From Cohnella hashimotonis (lineage in GTDB: Bacteria > Bacillota > Bacilli > Paenibacillales > Paenibacillaceae), in the NCBI RefSeq assembly GCF_030014955.1, contig NZ_JAGRPV010000001.1:2046001-2110000 (forward strand): a DNA stretch of 64,000 nucleotides. The letters are read 5' to 3'. This document shows, piece after piece, positions 45,598 to 54,763 of this stretch. The translations under genes were made by a program, and so were the position numbers. Under the pieces are notes generated by a model. The model worked only from the letters and a program-made list of their open reading frames with translations, searched no databases and had not been told where the DNA came from. The stretch's first letter is position 1. Every line of letters begins with the position of its first letter.

Positions 45598-45751
45598 GAG
45601 CGGCAATACAAGAGCGGCAATACAAGAGTGGCAAGACAAGAGCGGCATGACAAGAACGGCAATACAAGACTGGCAAGACAAGAGCGGCATGACAAGAACG
45701 GCAATACAAGACTGGCAAGACAAGAGCGGCAAGACAAGAGCGGCATGACAA
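45598..45751 (+). repeat. Eleven-unit 14-bp tandem repeat (minisatellite)
   Basis: Eleven consecutive copies of GAGCGGCAATACAA and close variants (GAGTGGCAAGACAA, GAGCGGCATGACAA, GAACGGCAATACAA, GACTGGCAAGACAA) with no spacers. Units 4-6 and 7-9 are the same three variants in the same order, that is, a 42-base higher-order duplication. Because 14 is not a multiple of three and no unit carries a stop, all three plus-strand frames are open through the array. I do not read it as coding. Confidence 0.93.
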
Positions 45752-45814
45752 GAGTAAGAAGGGTTGCCGTTGCCGCAAAAAGGATCGAGCGTAATCCGGC
45801 AAGGAGGCGCAAGG

Positions 45815-48800
45815 ATGTACATAGAGGAACTGCATATCGACGGCTTCGGTCCGCTTGCCGGCGTGCGGCTTCGGTTCGATGCCCAGGCGATCGTCATATG
45901 GGGACCGAACGAGGCGGGCAAGAGCACGCTGCTCCGGTTCATGCGCAGCATGCTTTACGGCTTCGCGACGCGCGCCCAGCTGCCCGAGCGGGGCGAGCCC
46001 GTCGGCGGCGGCCGCCATGGAGGCAGGCTTGTTCTGCGGGACGAGCGGGGCCGCCAGCGAATTCTCGAGCGGTATGCGGACGCGCCTCAGCGCAAGGGGG
46101 CGCCTGTCGCGACGCTGCGGGAGGCCGAAGGCGGCGAACGTAGGCTGACGCAGGCCGAGGTCGAGCGGCTGCTGCTTGGCGGCGTGTCGGAGCAGCTGTT
46201 CAGGCAGCTGTACGCCGTCAGCCTGGACGAGCTGCATGAGCTTCGTTCGCTTAAGGGCGACGAGATCGGCAATTTTTTATATCACGCCGGCATGGCCGGC
46301 GGCGCGGCATTGACTGCGGCAGGCAAACGGCTGAGGGCCGAGATGGATCGTTTGTACCGGCCAAAAGGCTCCATACAGGAGATGGGCGAGCTGCTCGCTC
46401 GAATCAGGGAGCTGGAGAGCCGGCTGAGACAGGGCCGCCAAGGTCTTGGCGCCTATCAGGAGGCGCTCGAACGGCTCGCGGCGCTGAACGATCGCGCGGC
46501 TGAGCTGGAGCGCGCGCTGCCGCAGCTGCGCGCCAAAGCCGCCGAAGCGCAAGGCGCGCTCGACGGCCGCGAATGGTGGCTGCGCGCCTCCTCGCTTCGC
46601 GCGGAGGAGGAAGCGATTGCGGAAGCGCTGACGGCAGAGATGCGTTCGGCCGAACCGCTGCCGGCGGAGGCGGCTGCCGAATGGCGACAGCTGAGCGAGC
46701 GTAAAGCGTCCGCAGGCGACGCGGCGAGGCAGGCTGCGGCAGAGCGCGGGCGGCTCGAGGCGGAATATGCCGGACTCTCGTGGGACGAGCGGCTGGTAGA
46801 CCGTGCGGGCGAGCTGGCGGCAATGGATGTGCGCGGCGATGCGCTCGAAGCAAGACGGGGCGAGCTGGCCGGCCTGGAATCGGACATACGCCTCGCGGAG
46901 GAGGCTGCGGCCGCTGCGCTGCTTCGGCTCGGGCCGGGGTGGCGGGAGGCGGACGCGGAGGCCGTCGCCGCGCTCGGCGAGCGGGAGGAAGCGCGCGTCA
47001 TCGGCGAGCGCCTGGCCGAGGAGGAGCGAAGACGCGAGCTGCTGGCTGCCGAGGCGCAGCGATTGCGCCGCCAGCTCGCTGCGTTCGATCAGGAGGCGGA
47101 GCGCCGCATAGGCCAGGCGGCAGGGAGCCGGCGGGGCGTTTATCGCTTCAAGCCGGATACGCGCGACGGACTGCTGCACGCCTGGCATCGGCTGGACGAC
47201 GCGCTGCAAGCGGCGGAAGCCGCGCGGCGCGAATGCGCATGGGCGGCTTCTGCCGCGGAGGCGGCGGGACTTGGCGCGCAAGCTGCGGCAGCTCACGTCC
47301 TCGTCGCTGAAAACGACCATGAGGTGAATATGCGCGCAGACCGCGGAGGCGGCAGACGGACTGCCGGGAGCGGCAGAGGCAGGGGGAGATCCAATCGCCG
47401 CAATAACGCGTCCCGTCCGGGTATCTCGTACGCGGCCGTGCTGCTTCTTGCGGCAGGAGCTGCGGCAGCGCTGATCGCCGCCCTCGTCTCGCGAGACGGA
47501 CGGTTTGCGTATGCGGCGCTTGCGGCAGCGCTCGCGATCGGCTCATGCACTGCGGCATGGGCCTGGCGAAGGCCAACCGGCGCGGCGAGCGGCGCCGGTC
47601 TTGATCCAGCCGCTGCGAATGCGCTGCTGCGGCGACTGGCCGCTGCCCGCGAGGCAGAGCGGCGAACGCGAAGTCAGGCCGGAGATGCGCTGCGGCAGCT
47701 GCTCGCGCAGCGTGAGGCCGAAGCCGAAGCGGCGGCCTCGCTGGATCCGGAGGCAGCCGCATTTGACGAGAGCGAGGGCGCGTCCGAAGCTGGCGCTGCC
47801 GGAGAGCTGCGTCTCCGTCTGCGGGACGAGGTCTATGGCGAGCTGGATCGACTCGGAGAAGCGGAGGCGGAGCAGGGACGGCTAGCCGAACGGCAGGCGC
47901 GCAGAGAGGCGCTCGCGCGCGAACTGGCCGGCGCGGAGAGCGAACTGGCGGAGACGGTGGAAGCCCTCCGCGCCGTTCGCGCGGACTGGTCCGCATGGCT
48001 GGCCGCGCGCAGGCTGCCGGCCCAGCTGCAGCCTGCAGCGCTCCCCGAGCTCGGACAGCTCGCCGAGCAGGCGCTGCAGCAGCTGCGGCAGCGGGCTAGG
48101 CTCGCGGCGCGGGCCGATGCGCTTCGGGCGGAGCGCGACGCGTTCAGGGCGGCTGTAGCGGCGCTGCTCGCGGCATGTCCGCCCGCTGCGCATAGCGGCG
48201 GCGACGCAGCGCTCGCGGTGAAGCTGCTGCACCGCGAAGCGCGGGAGCAGCTCGACATAGCCGCCGCGGCCCGCGGGCTGGAAGAGCGGCTGCGGCAGGC
48301 GGCAGCGGCGGAGGCCGCAGCGATGTCCGCGCTCGAAACCGCCGAAGCGGCTGCCTCCGCCGTTATCCGGGCGGCAGGCGCGGACAGCGAGGACGCCTAC
48401 GCGCTCCGCCTTGAAGCGGACGGCCGCCGCAGGATATTGCGCCGGGAGCGCGCGGAAGCGGAGCTTAGGCTGTCCGCCGGCCGCGGCGAAGCGGAACTGC
48501 AGTCGCTGCTTGACTTGCTGGAAGCGCATGACGAAGGCAAACTGGCGATGCTGGCAGAAGAAGCGCGAGAGGCGGTAAGCTCGTGCGAAGCGGAGCGCGC
48601 CGAGGTGCTGGACGCGCGCGGGCGCTTGTCCGAGCAGCTGGAGCGACTTCGTCGAGAGGCGGAAACGGAGGAGACGGCGTTCGAGCTGGAGGAGCAGCAG
48701 GCGGAGCTGGAACGGCTGGCAGAGCGGTACACGCTGCTCGCGGCGACGGCCGAGCTCATCCGGCGGACGCGCGTTACGTTCGAAGAGGAGCGGCAGCCCG

Positions 48801-49234
48801 CCGTGCTGCGGCAGGCTTCTGCCTACTTCGCGGAGTTGACGGAAGGGCGATATACGCGTATCGCGGTGCCTGGCGATACGCCTGATCTGCTCGCGGAGAC
48901 CGAGGATCGCCGGATTGTCGGGAGCGCCTTCCTGAGCCGAGGAACGCAGGAGCAGCTCTATCTGTCTCTGCGGCTCGCACTGGCGGGCGCCGCTTCGCGC
49001 GAGCAGGCGCTGCCGCTGCTCCTGGACGACCTGTTCGTACATTACGACGAGGCACGGCTTAAGCGGTGCGTAAACGTCCTGAACCAATTAGCCGAGAACC
49101 GGCAGGTACTGCTGTTCACTTGCCACAGGCATGTCGCAGAGACGCTCTCGGCAGGCATGCCCGGTTCGCAGCTGCTGAAGCTGACAAAGCTGACGGCGCG
49201 GCAAGACGACAACAGGGGCTTGAGCGAATCTTGA
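45815..49234 (+). CDS. yhaN: SbcC/Rad50-like ATPase (YhaN)
   Basis: 1139 residues. The N-terminal P-loop is GPNEAGKSTLL (about 30-40). Long Ala/Glu/Arg coiled coils follow (about 185-480 and 570-1000). The C-terminal ABC signature and Walker B region is SRGTQEQLYLSLRLAL ... PLLLDDLFVHYD. Two adjacent hydrophobic spans (about 530-580, VLLLAAGAAAALIAALV and ALAAALAIGSCTAAWAW) split the coiled coil, so the protein is membrane-anchored at the coil apex. ATG 45815 follows AAGGAGG by 7 bases. It works with YhaO, which carries the nuclease. Confidence 0.9.
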   Translation: MYIEELHIDGFGPLAGVRLRFDAQAIVIWGPNEAGKSTLLRFMRSMLYGFATRAQLPERGEPVGGGRHGGRLVLRDERGRQRILERYADAPQRKGAPVATLREAEGGERRLTQAEVERLLLGGVSEQLFRQLYAVSLDELHELRSLKGDEIGNFLYHAGMAGGAALTAAGKRLRAEMDRLYRPKGSIQEMGELLARIRELESRLRQGRQGLGAYQEALERLAALNDRAAELERALPQLRAKAAEAQGALDGREWWLRASSLRAEEEAIAEALTAEMRSAEPLPAEAAAEWRQLSERKASAGDAARQAAAERGRLEAEYAGLSWDERLVDRAGELAAMDVRGDALEARRGELAGLESDIRLAEEAAAAALLRLGPGWREADAEAVAALGEREEARVIGERLAEEERRRELLAAEAQRLRRQLAAFDQEAERRIGQAAGSRRGVYRFKPDTRDGLLHAWHRLDDALQAAEAARRECAWAASAAEAAGLGAQAAAAHVLVAENDHEVNMRADRGGGRRTAGSGRGRGRSNRRNNASRPGISYAAVLLLAAGAAAALIAALVSRDGRFAYAALAAALAIGSCTAAWAWRRPTGAASGAGLDPAAANALLRRLAAAREAERRTRSQAGDALRQLLAQREAEAEAAASLDPEAAAFDESEGASEAGAAGELRLRLRDEVYGELDRLGEAEAEQGRLAERQARREALARELAGAESELAETVEALRAVRADWSAWLAARRLPAQLQPAALPELGQLAEQALQQLRQRARLAARADALRAERDAFRAAVAALLAACPPAAHSGGDAALAVKLLHREAREQLDIAAAARGLEERLRQAAAAEAAAMSALETAEAAASAVIRAAGADSEDAYALRLEADGRRRILRRERAEAELRLSAGRGEAELQSLLDLLEAHDEGKLAMLAEEAREAVSSCEAERAEVLDARGRLSEQLERLRREAETEETAFELEEQQAELERLAERYTLLAATAELIRRTRVTFEEERQPAVLRQASAYFAELTEGRYTRIAVPGDTPDLLAETEDRRIVGSAFLSRGTQEQLYLSLRLALAGAASREQALPLLLDDLFVHYDEARLKRCVNVLNQLAENRQVLLFTCHRHVAETLSAGMPGSQLLKLTKLTARQDDNRGLSES

Positions 49235-49296
49235 ACGCGGGATTGATGACGCGAGAAATCATACGCTCAACAACGATCGGCTTAAGAAGCGCGGAT

Positions 49297-50364
49297 TCAA
49301 GAAAAGCCTTCGGGCGGGGCGGGCGGCGGTGCCGGGCGCACCCTGTCTCTGCCCATGAGCATGACCCATCCGAGGCTCAGCATGCCGAAGATCGGGTACA
49401 GCGTCGTCAGCAGGGGGCCAAACCCGAACTGGCCGGCCATAAAGCATAGCAGCAGCACCAGGACGACGAGCGCGTTCAACGGAATTTTCACACGTTCCTG
49501 GAGCTGCAACGACAAGCCGTAAATATCCGCGACGAGCGTCGTGAAAATTTCCATAAAGATCAGGAACACGAAGATCCAGTGAATCCACGGACCGATTTCT
49601 CTGGCGATGCCGCCCATCGGGATGTCGAACTGCTCGACGCCGGGCATGCGCGAAGACAGCGCCAGATGGCCGGCCAGCAGCATCGCGCCGATGCCGATCC
49701 CGCCGATCCATGCCCCTCTGCGCAGAACGACGGGATCGCCGATCCGCGCGCCGAGCGGCACGAGCACGGCCTGCGACATCGAGAGGTTGAAGGCGCCGTA
49801 CAGGAAGGGGGACAGGATAGCCGCCCAGGGGGACAATTCCATCGGCAGCGTCATCCAACGGTCGGCGCCTGGACCACGAAGCGTTTCGATGACGAGCACG
49901 GCTGTGAATATGATCATGACCGGCACGACCAGCGTGTTGATGGCGAGAATCGCGCTCATGCCCTTGCGAAGCAAAATGAAGCAAGCAGCCATCGTAATGA
50001 GAAGGCCGCTCTGGTAGTTCAGGTTCAGATGCTCCGAAAATAGCGAGCCGGCACCGGCCAGCATGACCGCATTCACGCCCAGGAGCACGAGCAGCATCAG
50101 GTGGCTGATCCATGCGCCGGCCTTCGGTCCGAACAGATGCCTGTTCAGGTCCTCATACGATCTGGCGCGCATGGTTGCCGACATCAGCATCATTTTGGCG
50201 CCAAGCCAGACGAACAGCGCGGTGGATACGAGGATCATCGGCCCGGCCCAATTGCCGAACCGCGTAAAAAATTGCAGCACTTCGCGTCCGGTAGCGAACC
50301 CGGCGCCGACGACCGTGCCGATGAACGTGAATGCAACCTGCAGGCTTAAGCCCCATCGCCTCAT
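49297..50364 (-). CDS. YkvI-family membrane protein (LeuT-fold transporter-like)
   Basis: About 355 residues with ten or so hydrophobic segments. The start LQVAFTFIGTVVGAGFATGREVLQFF holds the GxGxxxGRE-type unwound-helix motif of APC/LeuT-like transporters (YkvI). The tail is Pro-rich. Substrate unknown. The ATG at 50364 has GGGGGAGG 10 bases upstream; an earlier GTG at 50403 has no site. It is convergent with yhaN with about 60 bases between. Confidence 0.82.
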   Translation of the reverse strand: MRRWGLSLQVAFTFIGTVVGAGFATGREVLQFFTRFGNWAGPMILVSTALFVWLGAKMMLMSATMRARSYEDLNRHLFGPKAGAWISHLMLLVLLGVNAVMLAGAGSLFSEHLNLNYQSGLLITMAACFILLRKGMSAILAINTLVVPVMIIFTAVLVIETLRGPGADRWMTLPMELSPWAAILSPFLYGAFNLSMSQAVLVPLGARIGDPVVLRRGAWIGGIGIGAMLLAGHLALSSRMPGVEQFDIPMGGIAREIGPWIHWIFVFLIFMEIFTTLVADIYGLSLQLQERVKIPLNALVVLVLLLCFMAGQFGFGPLLTTLYPIFGMLSLGWVMLMGRDRVRPAPPPAPPEGFS

Positions 50365-50455
50365 CTTCGGCGGACCTCCCCCGACTCGTCCGTGTTTGTC
50401 CACTTTGTAGTCTATGAGAGAGGAGGACGCGCCATGACAAGCCTGGGGGAATGCG

Positions 50456-51064
50456 TCAAACGAGCGCCGAGCCGATCAGCTTGATCGTGACGACCTCGTC
50501 CGCGACAGGATCGAGATCCAGGCGCAGAATACCGCCTTCGACGTCTGCAGTCATCGACGAGGAGGACGGAGCGGCCTTCAGAGACAGGCTCCGTGCGGCA
50601 TCAGCCGTCGAACTGCCGACCTCGACGTCGGAAAGGCCGGAGGGAACGGCGGCTGACGAGATTTCTACATAGACGACATGCTCGGACGTATCGAAGCCTA
50701 CCGTTAATCCGCCATATTCCCGGAGCTCGACCGTAAGTCCCGCTTCAGGCAGCGTATAGCTGTCGTTGGACGGTACGCCGATCTCGGTTTCGGCGTCCGC
50801 AAGCGACATGCCGAGCGAAATGCCGCCGAGGCTGGGCTCCCGAGATAGCGATGCTTGTGGCGTACCGGCCGGATCGCCGTCAAGTGAATGTATCGTTACC
50901 TCGGGAGTCGGGCTTGAGATTGCGATCGAAGCCTCGGCGGAGGGGATGGAGGTTGCCGCCGCCGGGTCGTCTTGCGCGCTGCCGCAGGCGACGGACAGCA
51001 GAAGGACGCCGGTCGCCATTGCGCCGAGGAGCAAATGCCGCTCTATGCGTTGGCTGTTGGACAT
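50456..51064 (-). CDS. Putative lipoprotein of unknown function
   Basis: 202 residues. The signal peptide ends in LLSVACGS, a lipobox with the cysteine at about residue 27. A Ser/Thr/Pro-rich stretch (about 30-75) leads to a small mixed domain with a repeated SLGGISLGMSLADAETEIG-like stretch, reminiscent of the short beta-rich SH3-like domains of secreted proteins. I assign no family. It lies 91 bases upstream of the ykvI-type gene on the same strand. Confidence 0.7.
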   Translation of the reverse strand: MSNSQRIERHLLLGAMATGVLLLSVACGSAQDDPAAATSIPSAEASIAISSPTPEVTIHSLDGDPAGTPQASLSREPSLGGISLGMSLADAETEIGVPSNDSYTLPEAGLTVELREYGGLTVGFDTSEHVVYVEISSAAVPSGLSDVEVGSSTADAARSLSLKAAPSSSSMTADVEGGILRLDLDPVADEVVTIKLIGSALV

Positions 51065-51286
51065 TCGGACACCGCCTTACATTCTTTTCTATATTTAGTT
51101 GGACCCGCTTGGTGGCGATAAAGTTGCTGCATGCATGGGAATTGAGCAGTTTCTCATGGGTCTCCCGTCGTAGGCGGGAGGCGGAAGAGGTACAAAGGCC
51201 CGGAAACTTTTGCTTTCCGGCCGGTGTTGCGCGAACGCGCAGGGATATGGTATTTTATTCGGAAAAGAGTGGACGGGGAGATTGTC
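51065..51286 (+). other. Structured leader/intergenic region upstream of xpt
   Basis: 222 bases with three hairpins: CTCCCG/CGGGAG (51162-51180), GGCC-GGAAA/TTTCC-GGCC with a bulge (51197-51222), and TGCGCG/CGCGCA (51228-51241). I do not find the conserved core of a purine riboswitch, which precedes xpt in Bacillus, nor a convincing promoter. Confidence 0.55.
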
Positions 51287-51859
51287 ATGGATATTTTAAA
51301 ACAACGGATTTTAGAGGAAGCGACCGTCGTGAGCGCAGGCGTACTGAAGCTTGACTCGCTGCTTAATCACGGCGTCGATCCGGGCCTCACGATGGAGCTC
51401 GGCAAGGAATTCGCGCGGCGTTTCGAGGGACGGGACATCACGAAGGTCGTGACGATCGAATCATCCGGCATTCCGGTCGCGTTCGCCACTGCGCTCGTGA
51501 TGAACGTGCCGCTCGTATTCGCACGCCGCAAGAAGACGCTGCTTAACGAGCCCGATGCTTATTGCGAGCGCGTGCCTTCTTTTACGAAGGGCATCGTCAC
51601 CGACCTGCTCGTGTCGCGTCACCTGCTCAAGGCCGAAGACCGGGTATTGTTCATCGACGACATCATCGCCAACGGAGACGCCGCGAGAGGCTTGCTCAAG
51701 ATTCTCGAACAAGCAGGCAGCTCGGTGGCAGGCATCGGGATCGTGCTGGAGAAATCTTTTCAGGCGGGCGGGAGGACGTTGCGGGAGATGGGCTATCAGG
51801 TCGAATCGCTCGTCAAAATCTCTTCTTTGGAAGGTAACGCCATAACTTTCGAGGACTAG
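51287..51859 (+). CDS. xpt: Xanthine phosphoribosyltransferase
   Basis: 190 residues. The PRPP-binding motif is VLFIDDIIANGDAARG, and the family start MDILKQRILEEATVVSAGVLKLDSLLNH (in part) matches Bacillus Xpt. It converts xanthine and PRPP to XMP for purine salvage. ATG 51287 follows GGGGAG by 7 bases. The xanthine permease gene pbuX, which follows xpt in Bacillus, is not present here. The leader shows hairpins but no purine riboswitch core. Confidence 0.94.
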   Translation: MDILKQRILEEATVVSAGVLKLDSLLNHGVDPGLTMELGKEFARRFEGRDITKVVTIESSGIPVAFATALVMNVPLVFARRKKTLLNEPDAYCERVPSFTKGIVTDLLVSRHLLKAEDRVLFIDDIIANGDAARGLLKILEQAGSSVAGIGIVLEKSFQAGGRTLREMGYQVESLVKISSLEGNAITFED

Positions 51860-51968
51860 TCCCTACTTTATGTAAGATAATCCCAAGCCCAACCTTGAAG
51901 AGAGGTCTTCCCGTCGGGCTGCCATTTGTTCTATAATAAGGCTAAGTGCAGAGGGAGGCGAGCAGCAA

Positions 51969-52295
51969 ATGGGAGACATGAACGTGTCGCAGCAGTTTTT
52001 CGTCGACAAGCTGGAGCAAGCCAAGATCCATTTCGAGCGAGCGCTCGACTGCAAGCATACGGAGTTCGACGACCTGTATCCTTATATGATCGAACATCCG
52101 CAATTTTTCTGGTATAAACGTTACGTCGCTTGGTCGGAGCTTCTCACGATCGTGAAGCTCTGCGACGAGCTGGAGATCACGTGGACGGAGCAGTTCACGG
52201 AACGTCAGGCCGAGTACGTGCGAGGACGCGTTATGTCGAGCAAGGTGCTTGACTACTGGTACGAGACCAACGAATCGCGCGAGCATGTCGGCTGA
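51969..52295 (+). CDS. Conserved hypothetical protein
   Basis: 108 residues, soluble, rich in aromatic residues and acidic (DDLYPYMIEHPQFFWYKRYVAW). It looks helical, with no membrane segment or known motif. ATG 51969 is 11 bases after GAGGGAGG; a TATAAT at 51932-51937 may be its -10. A perfect 18-bp hairpin follows, so it is a separate unit. Function unknown. Confidence 0.65.
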   Translation: MGDMNVSQQFFVDKLEQAKIHFERALDCKHTEFDDLYPYMIEHPQFFWYKRYVAWSELLTIVKLCDELEITWTEQFTERQAEYVRGRVMSSKVLDYWYETNESREHVG

Positions 52296-52316
52296 GCAGC
52301 TGCTGCGTTGAATAGC

Positions 52317-52360
52317 AGGAGGACCAGGACGAGACGGCCGTCTCGTCCTGGTCCTGTTTT
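52317..52360 (+). terminator. Terminator, 18-bp perfect stem
   Basis: AGGACCAGGACGAGACGG pairs exactly with CCGTCTCGTCCTGGTCCT, followed by GTTTTA. It ends the unit of the hypothetical gene upstream. Confidence 0.85.
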
Positions 52361-52396
52361 ATGCGTTTCAAGCATACGGACAAGGAGGAGATCGCC

Positions 52397-52669
52397 ATGG
52401 CAATCAGCGACGAACAACTGGATCAATACCGGGTCGAGGGAATCAAGGTCCGCGTCGTTCGGGACATTTTGCAGATCAACGACGTACGCGGCATCGTCGT
52501 GGCTTGGGACGACGATTACGTGCTTATCCGCAGGCCCAATCGCCGTGTCGTCAAGCTGCGCCGCAGCTATTCGATCGGTCCCGCATCGGAGCCCAGGCAG
52601 GCGCCGGCGCTCGACGGAGCGCCCTTCGAGCTCGAAGAGATCGGCGAACCGGACGATGCAAATGACTGA
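52397..52669 (+). CDS. Small conserved hypothetical protein
   Basis: 90 residues. The middle is beta-rich (VRVVRDILQINDVRGIVVAWDDDYVLIRRPNRRVVKLRR), and the end is acidic and Pro-rich. The basic/beta core resembles small SH3-like or RNA-contacting folds, but I cannot name a family. ATG 52397 follows AAGGAGGAG by 6 bases, a strong site. A frame extending upstream (from 52361) lacks a site. Confidence 0.7.
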   Translation: MAISDEQLDQYRVEGIKVRVVRDILQINDVRGIVVAWDDDYVLIRRPNRRVVKLRRSYSIGPASEPRQAPALDGAPFELEEIGEPDDAND

Positions 52670-52692
52670 AAATTAGAACTTTAAGGACAGGC

Positions 52693-52722
52693 TTGACTTC
52701 GTTTCCCGGCCCGTGCTATTAT
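52693..52722 (+). promoter_or_regulatory. Promoter of tRNA-Leu copy 1
   Basis: TTGACT (52693-52698), an 18-base spacer and TATTAT (52717-52722), about 75 bases before the tRNA. Confidence 0.65.
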
Positions 52723-52797
52723 GAGTCTCGTGATTGCGGAACATAAGGTGCTTCACCATTAACGGCCAAGCGTACATCGTTCCCGGCAAGAACATTT

Positions 52798-52885
<88 letters not shown>

Positions 52886-52898
52886 CTTCGATAATCAA

Positions 52899-52940
52899 GA
52901 TCTTGAATCCGTTCCTGGGACGGCGTTCAGGATCTTTTTT
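52899..52940 (+). terminator. Terminator after tRNA-Leu copy 1
   Basis: GATCTTGAAT pairs with GTTCAGGATC (including G-T pairs) and is followed by six T. Confidence 0.75.
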
Positions 52941-53023
52941 GTATGCCCGGAAAGTGCAGCGTGTTGCGTGGAAGACCAAAAAGTGGCCGGCCCGCAGGGA
53001 AAAGCGGTACGGCCACTGCGCGG

Positions 53024-54763
53024 TTAGAAGGGCAACAGAATCTCGATTTTCGTGCCTTGCCACACTTTGGAATGCACCTGAATTTCGCCGCCGTGCGCTT
53101 CTACGATCGTTTTCGCAATGCTCATCCCGAGCCCGGAGCCTTCCGTCGATTCTTCCGTATTCGTCCCCCGGTAGTAGCGGTTGAACAAATGATGCAGCGT
53201 TTCCTCGTCCATTCCTTTGCCGTTATCGATTACTTTTATGCATGCCATATTGTTTTCCTTGCCGATCGATATGGTGATGACTACGCCCGGAGGGTTATGC
53301 TTTACGGCGTTGGACAGCAAGTTGTCCATCAGCCTCTGCAGCCAAGTCTCATCTGCCTTTATCGGAATGGGCTGCTCATTCCCAACGTAGAGAAATTGAT
53401 ATTCGGACATCGTGGTGTCGTTGACATACTTCAGTACGGAGCGACGCACGAGTTCATCCAAATCCATCTCCCGGAGCTCCATGATCGATTTTCCTTGTTT
53501 GAGTTGATGAATCAAAGAAAAGTCGGAGATCAGCTCGAGCATATAATCCCCCTTCTCACGAATCGTCGCGCCCATGATCCGCATCTCTTCGTGGCTCCAT
53601 TGTGCGGGCAAGCTCTCGAGCATATACCCATAACCTTGAATCGTGGCCAGAGGCGTGCGCAGATCGTGGGAGATCCCCGACATCCACTCCGTTTGCGCCT
53701 TCTCCAGCCTTATCCGTTCCTTCTCCGCCTGAGCCAATTGATGAGTCATCCGATAGAAGGATTCAATGACCTCCTTATAGAGCCTGTAACGGATTCGCAG
53801 CTTGCCGTTGCGGCGAAAAACTTTAGGCAAATCCTTGGCGGTCAGTACCTGGTCGTACTGTCCTCGGTCCATACGTTCGAACCAGCCTGCGAACATAATA
53901 AGCGGCTGACCGTAACGGTAGCCGTGCCAGACGGAGATGGACAAAGCCAAGAGCAGGATCAGAACGGCAAACCAGACAAGTTCACGGGTTGTCGTCCCCA
54001 GCACCGGATGCTTTAGAGGACCGCCGGAGGGATTGGGGGTATAGAGAATCCAGGTCATACCGCTCGGATTGTCCTTGTGGGCGACAATTTTCGTATCGTA
54101 GTTGCTGGGCGATTGCTCGATGGCCAGGATATCCAGCGGACGATATGCTTTCTGTGCGAATGCTTTATCGCCGATGGCTTGCAGGGTATGACTCCCGGCG
54201 TCGATGATCTGCAAATAGCTGCCGTTTGCGCGCAGAATCCGGTCCAGAACAGGAATCGCATCGCTCCGTAAGGTTCCATGTTGTCCGTAGGCATCGAACC
54301 AGGCAACGAGTTGGTTAAGTTCGGTACTACGATAGCCCAGCATGTAGAGAAGCGGTTCTTTGAATGAAAAATTGAGCTCTGTGTGTACGGCATACATCCC
54401 AAACGCCCGTGTATCTTGAATATCGAGCAATTGAGCGGTGTCGTAGGAAGTCGGCAAATCATCGGACGAAGTTGTATTGACGGCGTAAATCACTTCGCCT
54501 TCGGCACTGACTACCTGCAGCCACATTCCGTTCTCTTCAATTAATTTGTTCCACTTGGGGGAGATCTCAATTGTCCCATCCTTGAATTGGGCTTCTTGCG
54601 CGATCAACTGCAAGGCGCCAACCGGAAAATTCCGACGTAGCTCTTTATTCGACATGCTCTGGAAGAAAAGAATGAAAGCAACCAAAGTAATGGTCACAAT
54701 CAGCAGGGCGTAGAAGATCAATTGATACGTGAAATGGAAAGCCATACGATGCTGCATCCTCAT
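53024..54763 (-). CDS. Two-component sensor histidine kinase
   Basis: 579 residues. Membrane segments at about 12-34 and 265-290 bracket an extracytoplasmic sensor of about 230 residues. The dimerisation/phosphoacceptor helix is WMSGISHDLRTPLATIQGYG with the His. The ATPase domain has DNLLSNAVKHN (N box), DNGKGMDEE (G1), FNRYYRG and GSGLGMSIAKTIVEAHGGE (G2). The ATG at 54763 overlaps the regulator's TGA (ATGA), so the pair is coupled. It is divergent from an RND pump, its likely target. The signal is unknown. Confidence 0.93.
   Translation of the reverse strand: MRMQHRMAFHFTYQLIFYALLIVTITLVAFILFFQSMSNKELRRNFPVGALQLIAQEAQFKDGTIEISPKWNKLIEENGMWLQVVSAEGEVIYAVNTTSSDDLPTSYDTAQLLDIQDTRAFGMYAVHTELNFSFKEPLLYMLGYRSTELNQLVAWFDAYGQHGTLRSDAIPVLDRILRANGSYLQIIDAGSHTLQAIGDKAFAQKAYRPLDILAIEQSPSNYDTKIVAHKDNPSGMTWILYTPNPSGGPLKHPVLGTTTRELVWFAVLILLLALSISVWHGYRYGQPLIMFAGWFERMDRGQYDQVLTAKDLPKVFRRNGKLRIRYRLYKEVIESFYRMTHQLAQAEKERIRLEKAQTEWMSGISHDLRTPLATIQGYGYMLESLPAQWSHEEMRIMGATIREKGDYMLELISDFSLIHQLKQGKSIMELREMDLDELVRRSVLKYVNDTTMSEYQFLYVGNEQPIPIKADETWLQRLMDNLLSNAVKHNPPGVVITISIGKENNMACIKVIDNGKGMDEETLHHLFNRYYRGTNTEESTEGSGLGMSIAKTIVEAHGGEIQVHSKVWQGTKIEILLPF

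Noticed and set aside
45598..45751. CRISPR-like array
   Set aside because: Units are 14 bases with no spacers and no cas genes nearby; it is a direct tandem repeat.
45571..46143. 190-codon open frame through the tandem repeat into yhaN
   Set aside because: It is open only because the repeat has no stops. It overlaps yhaN in another frame, and the predicted protein is a simple Arg/Gln repeat.
51065..51286. Purine riboswitch before xpt
   Set aside because: The conserved junction core (GTTTCTACC-type and CCG-type segments) is not present; only simple hairpins are.
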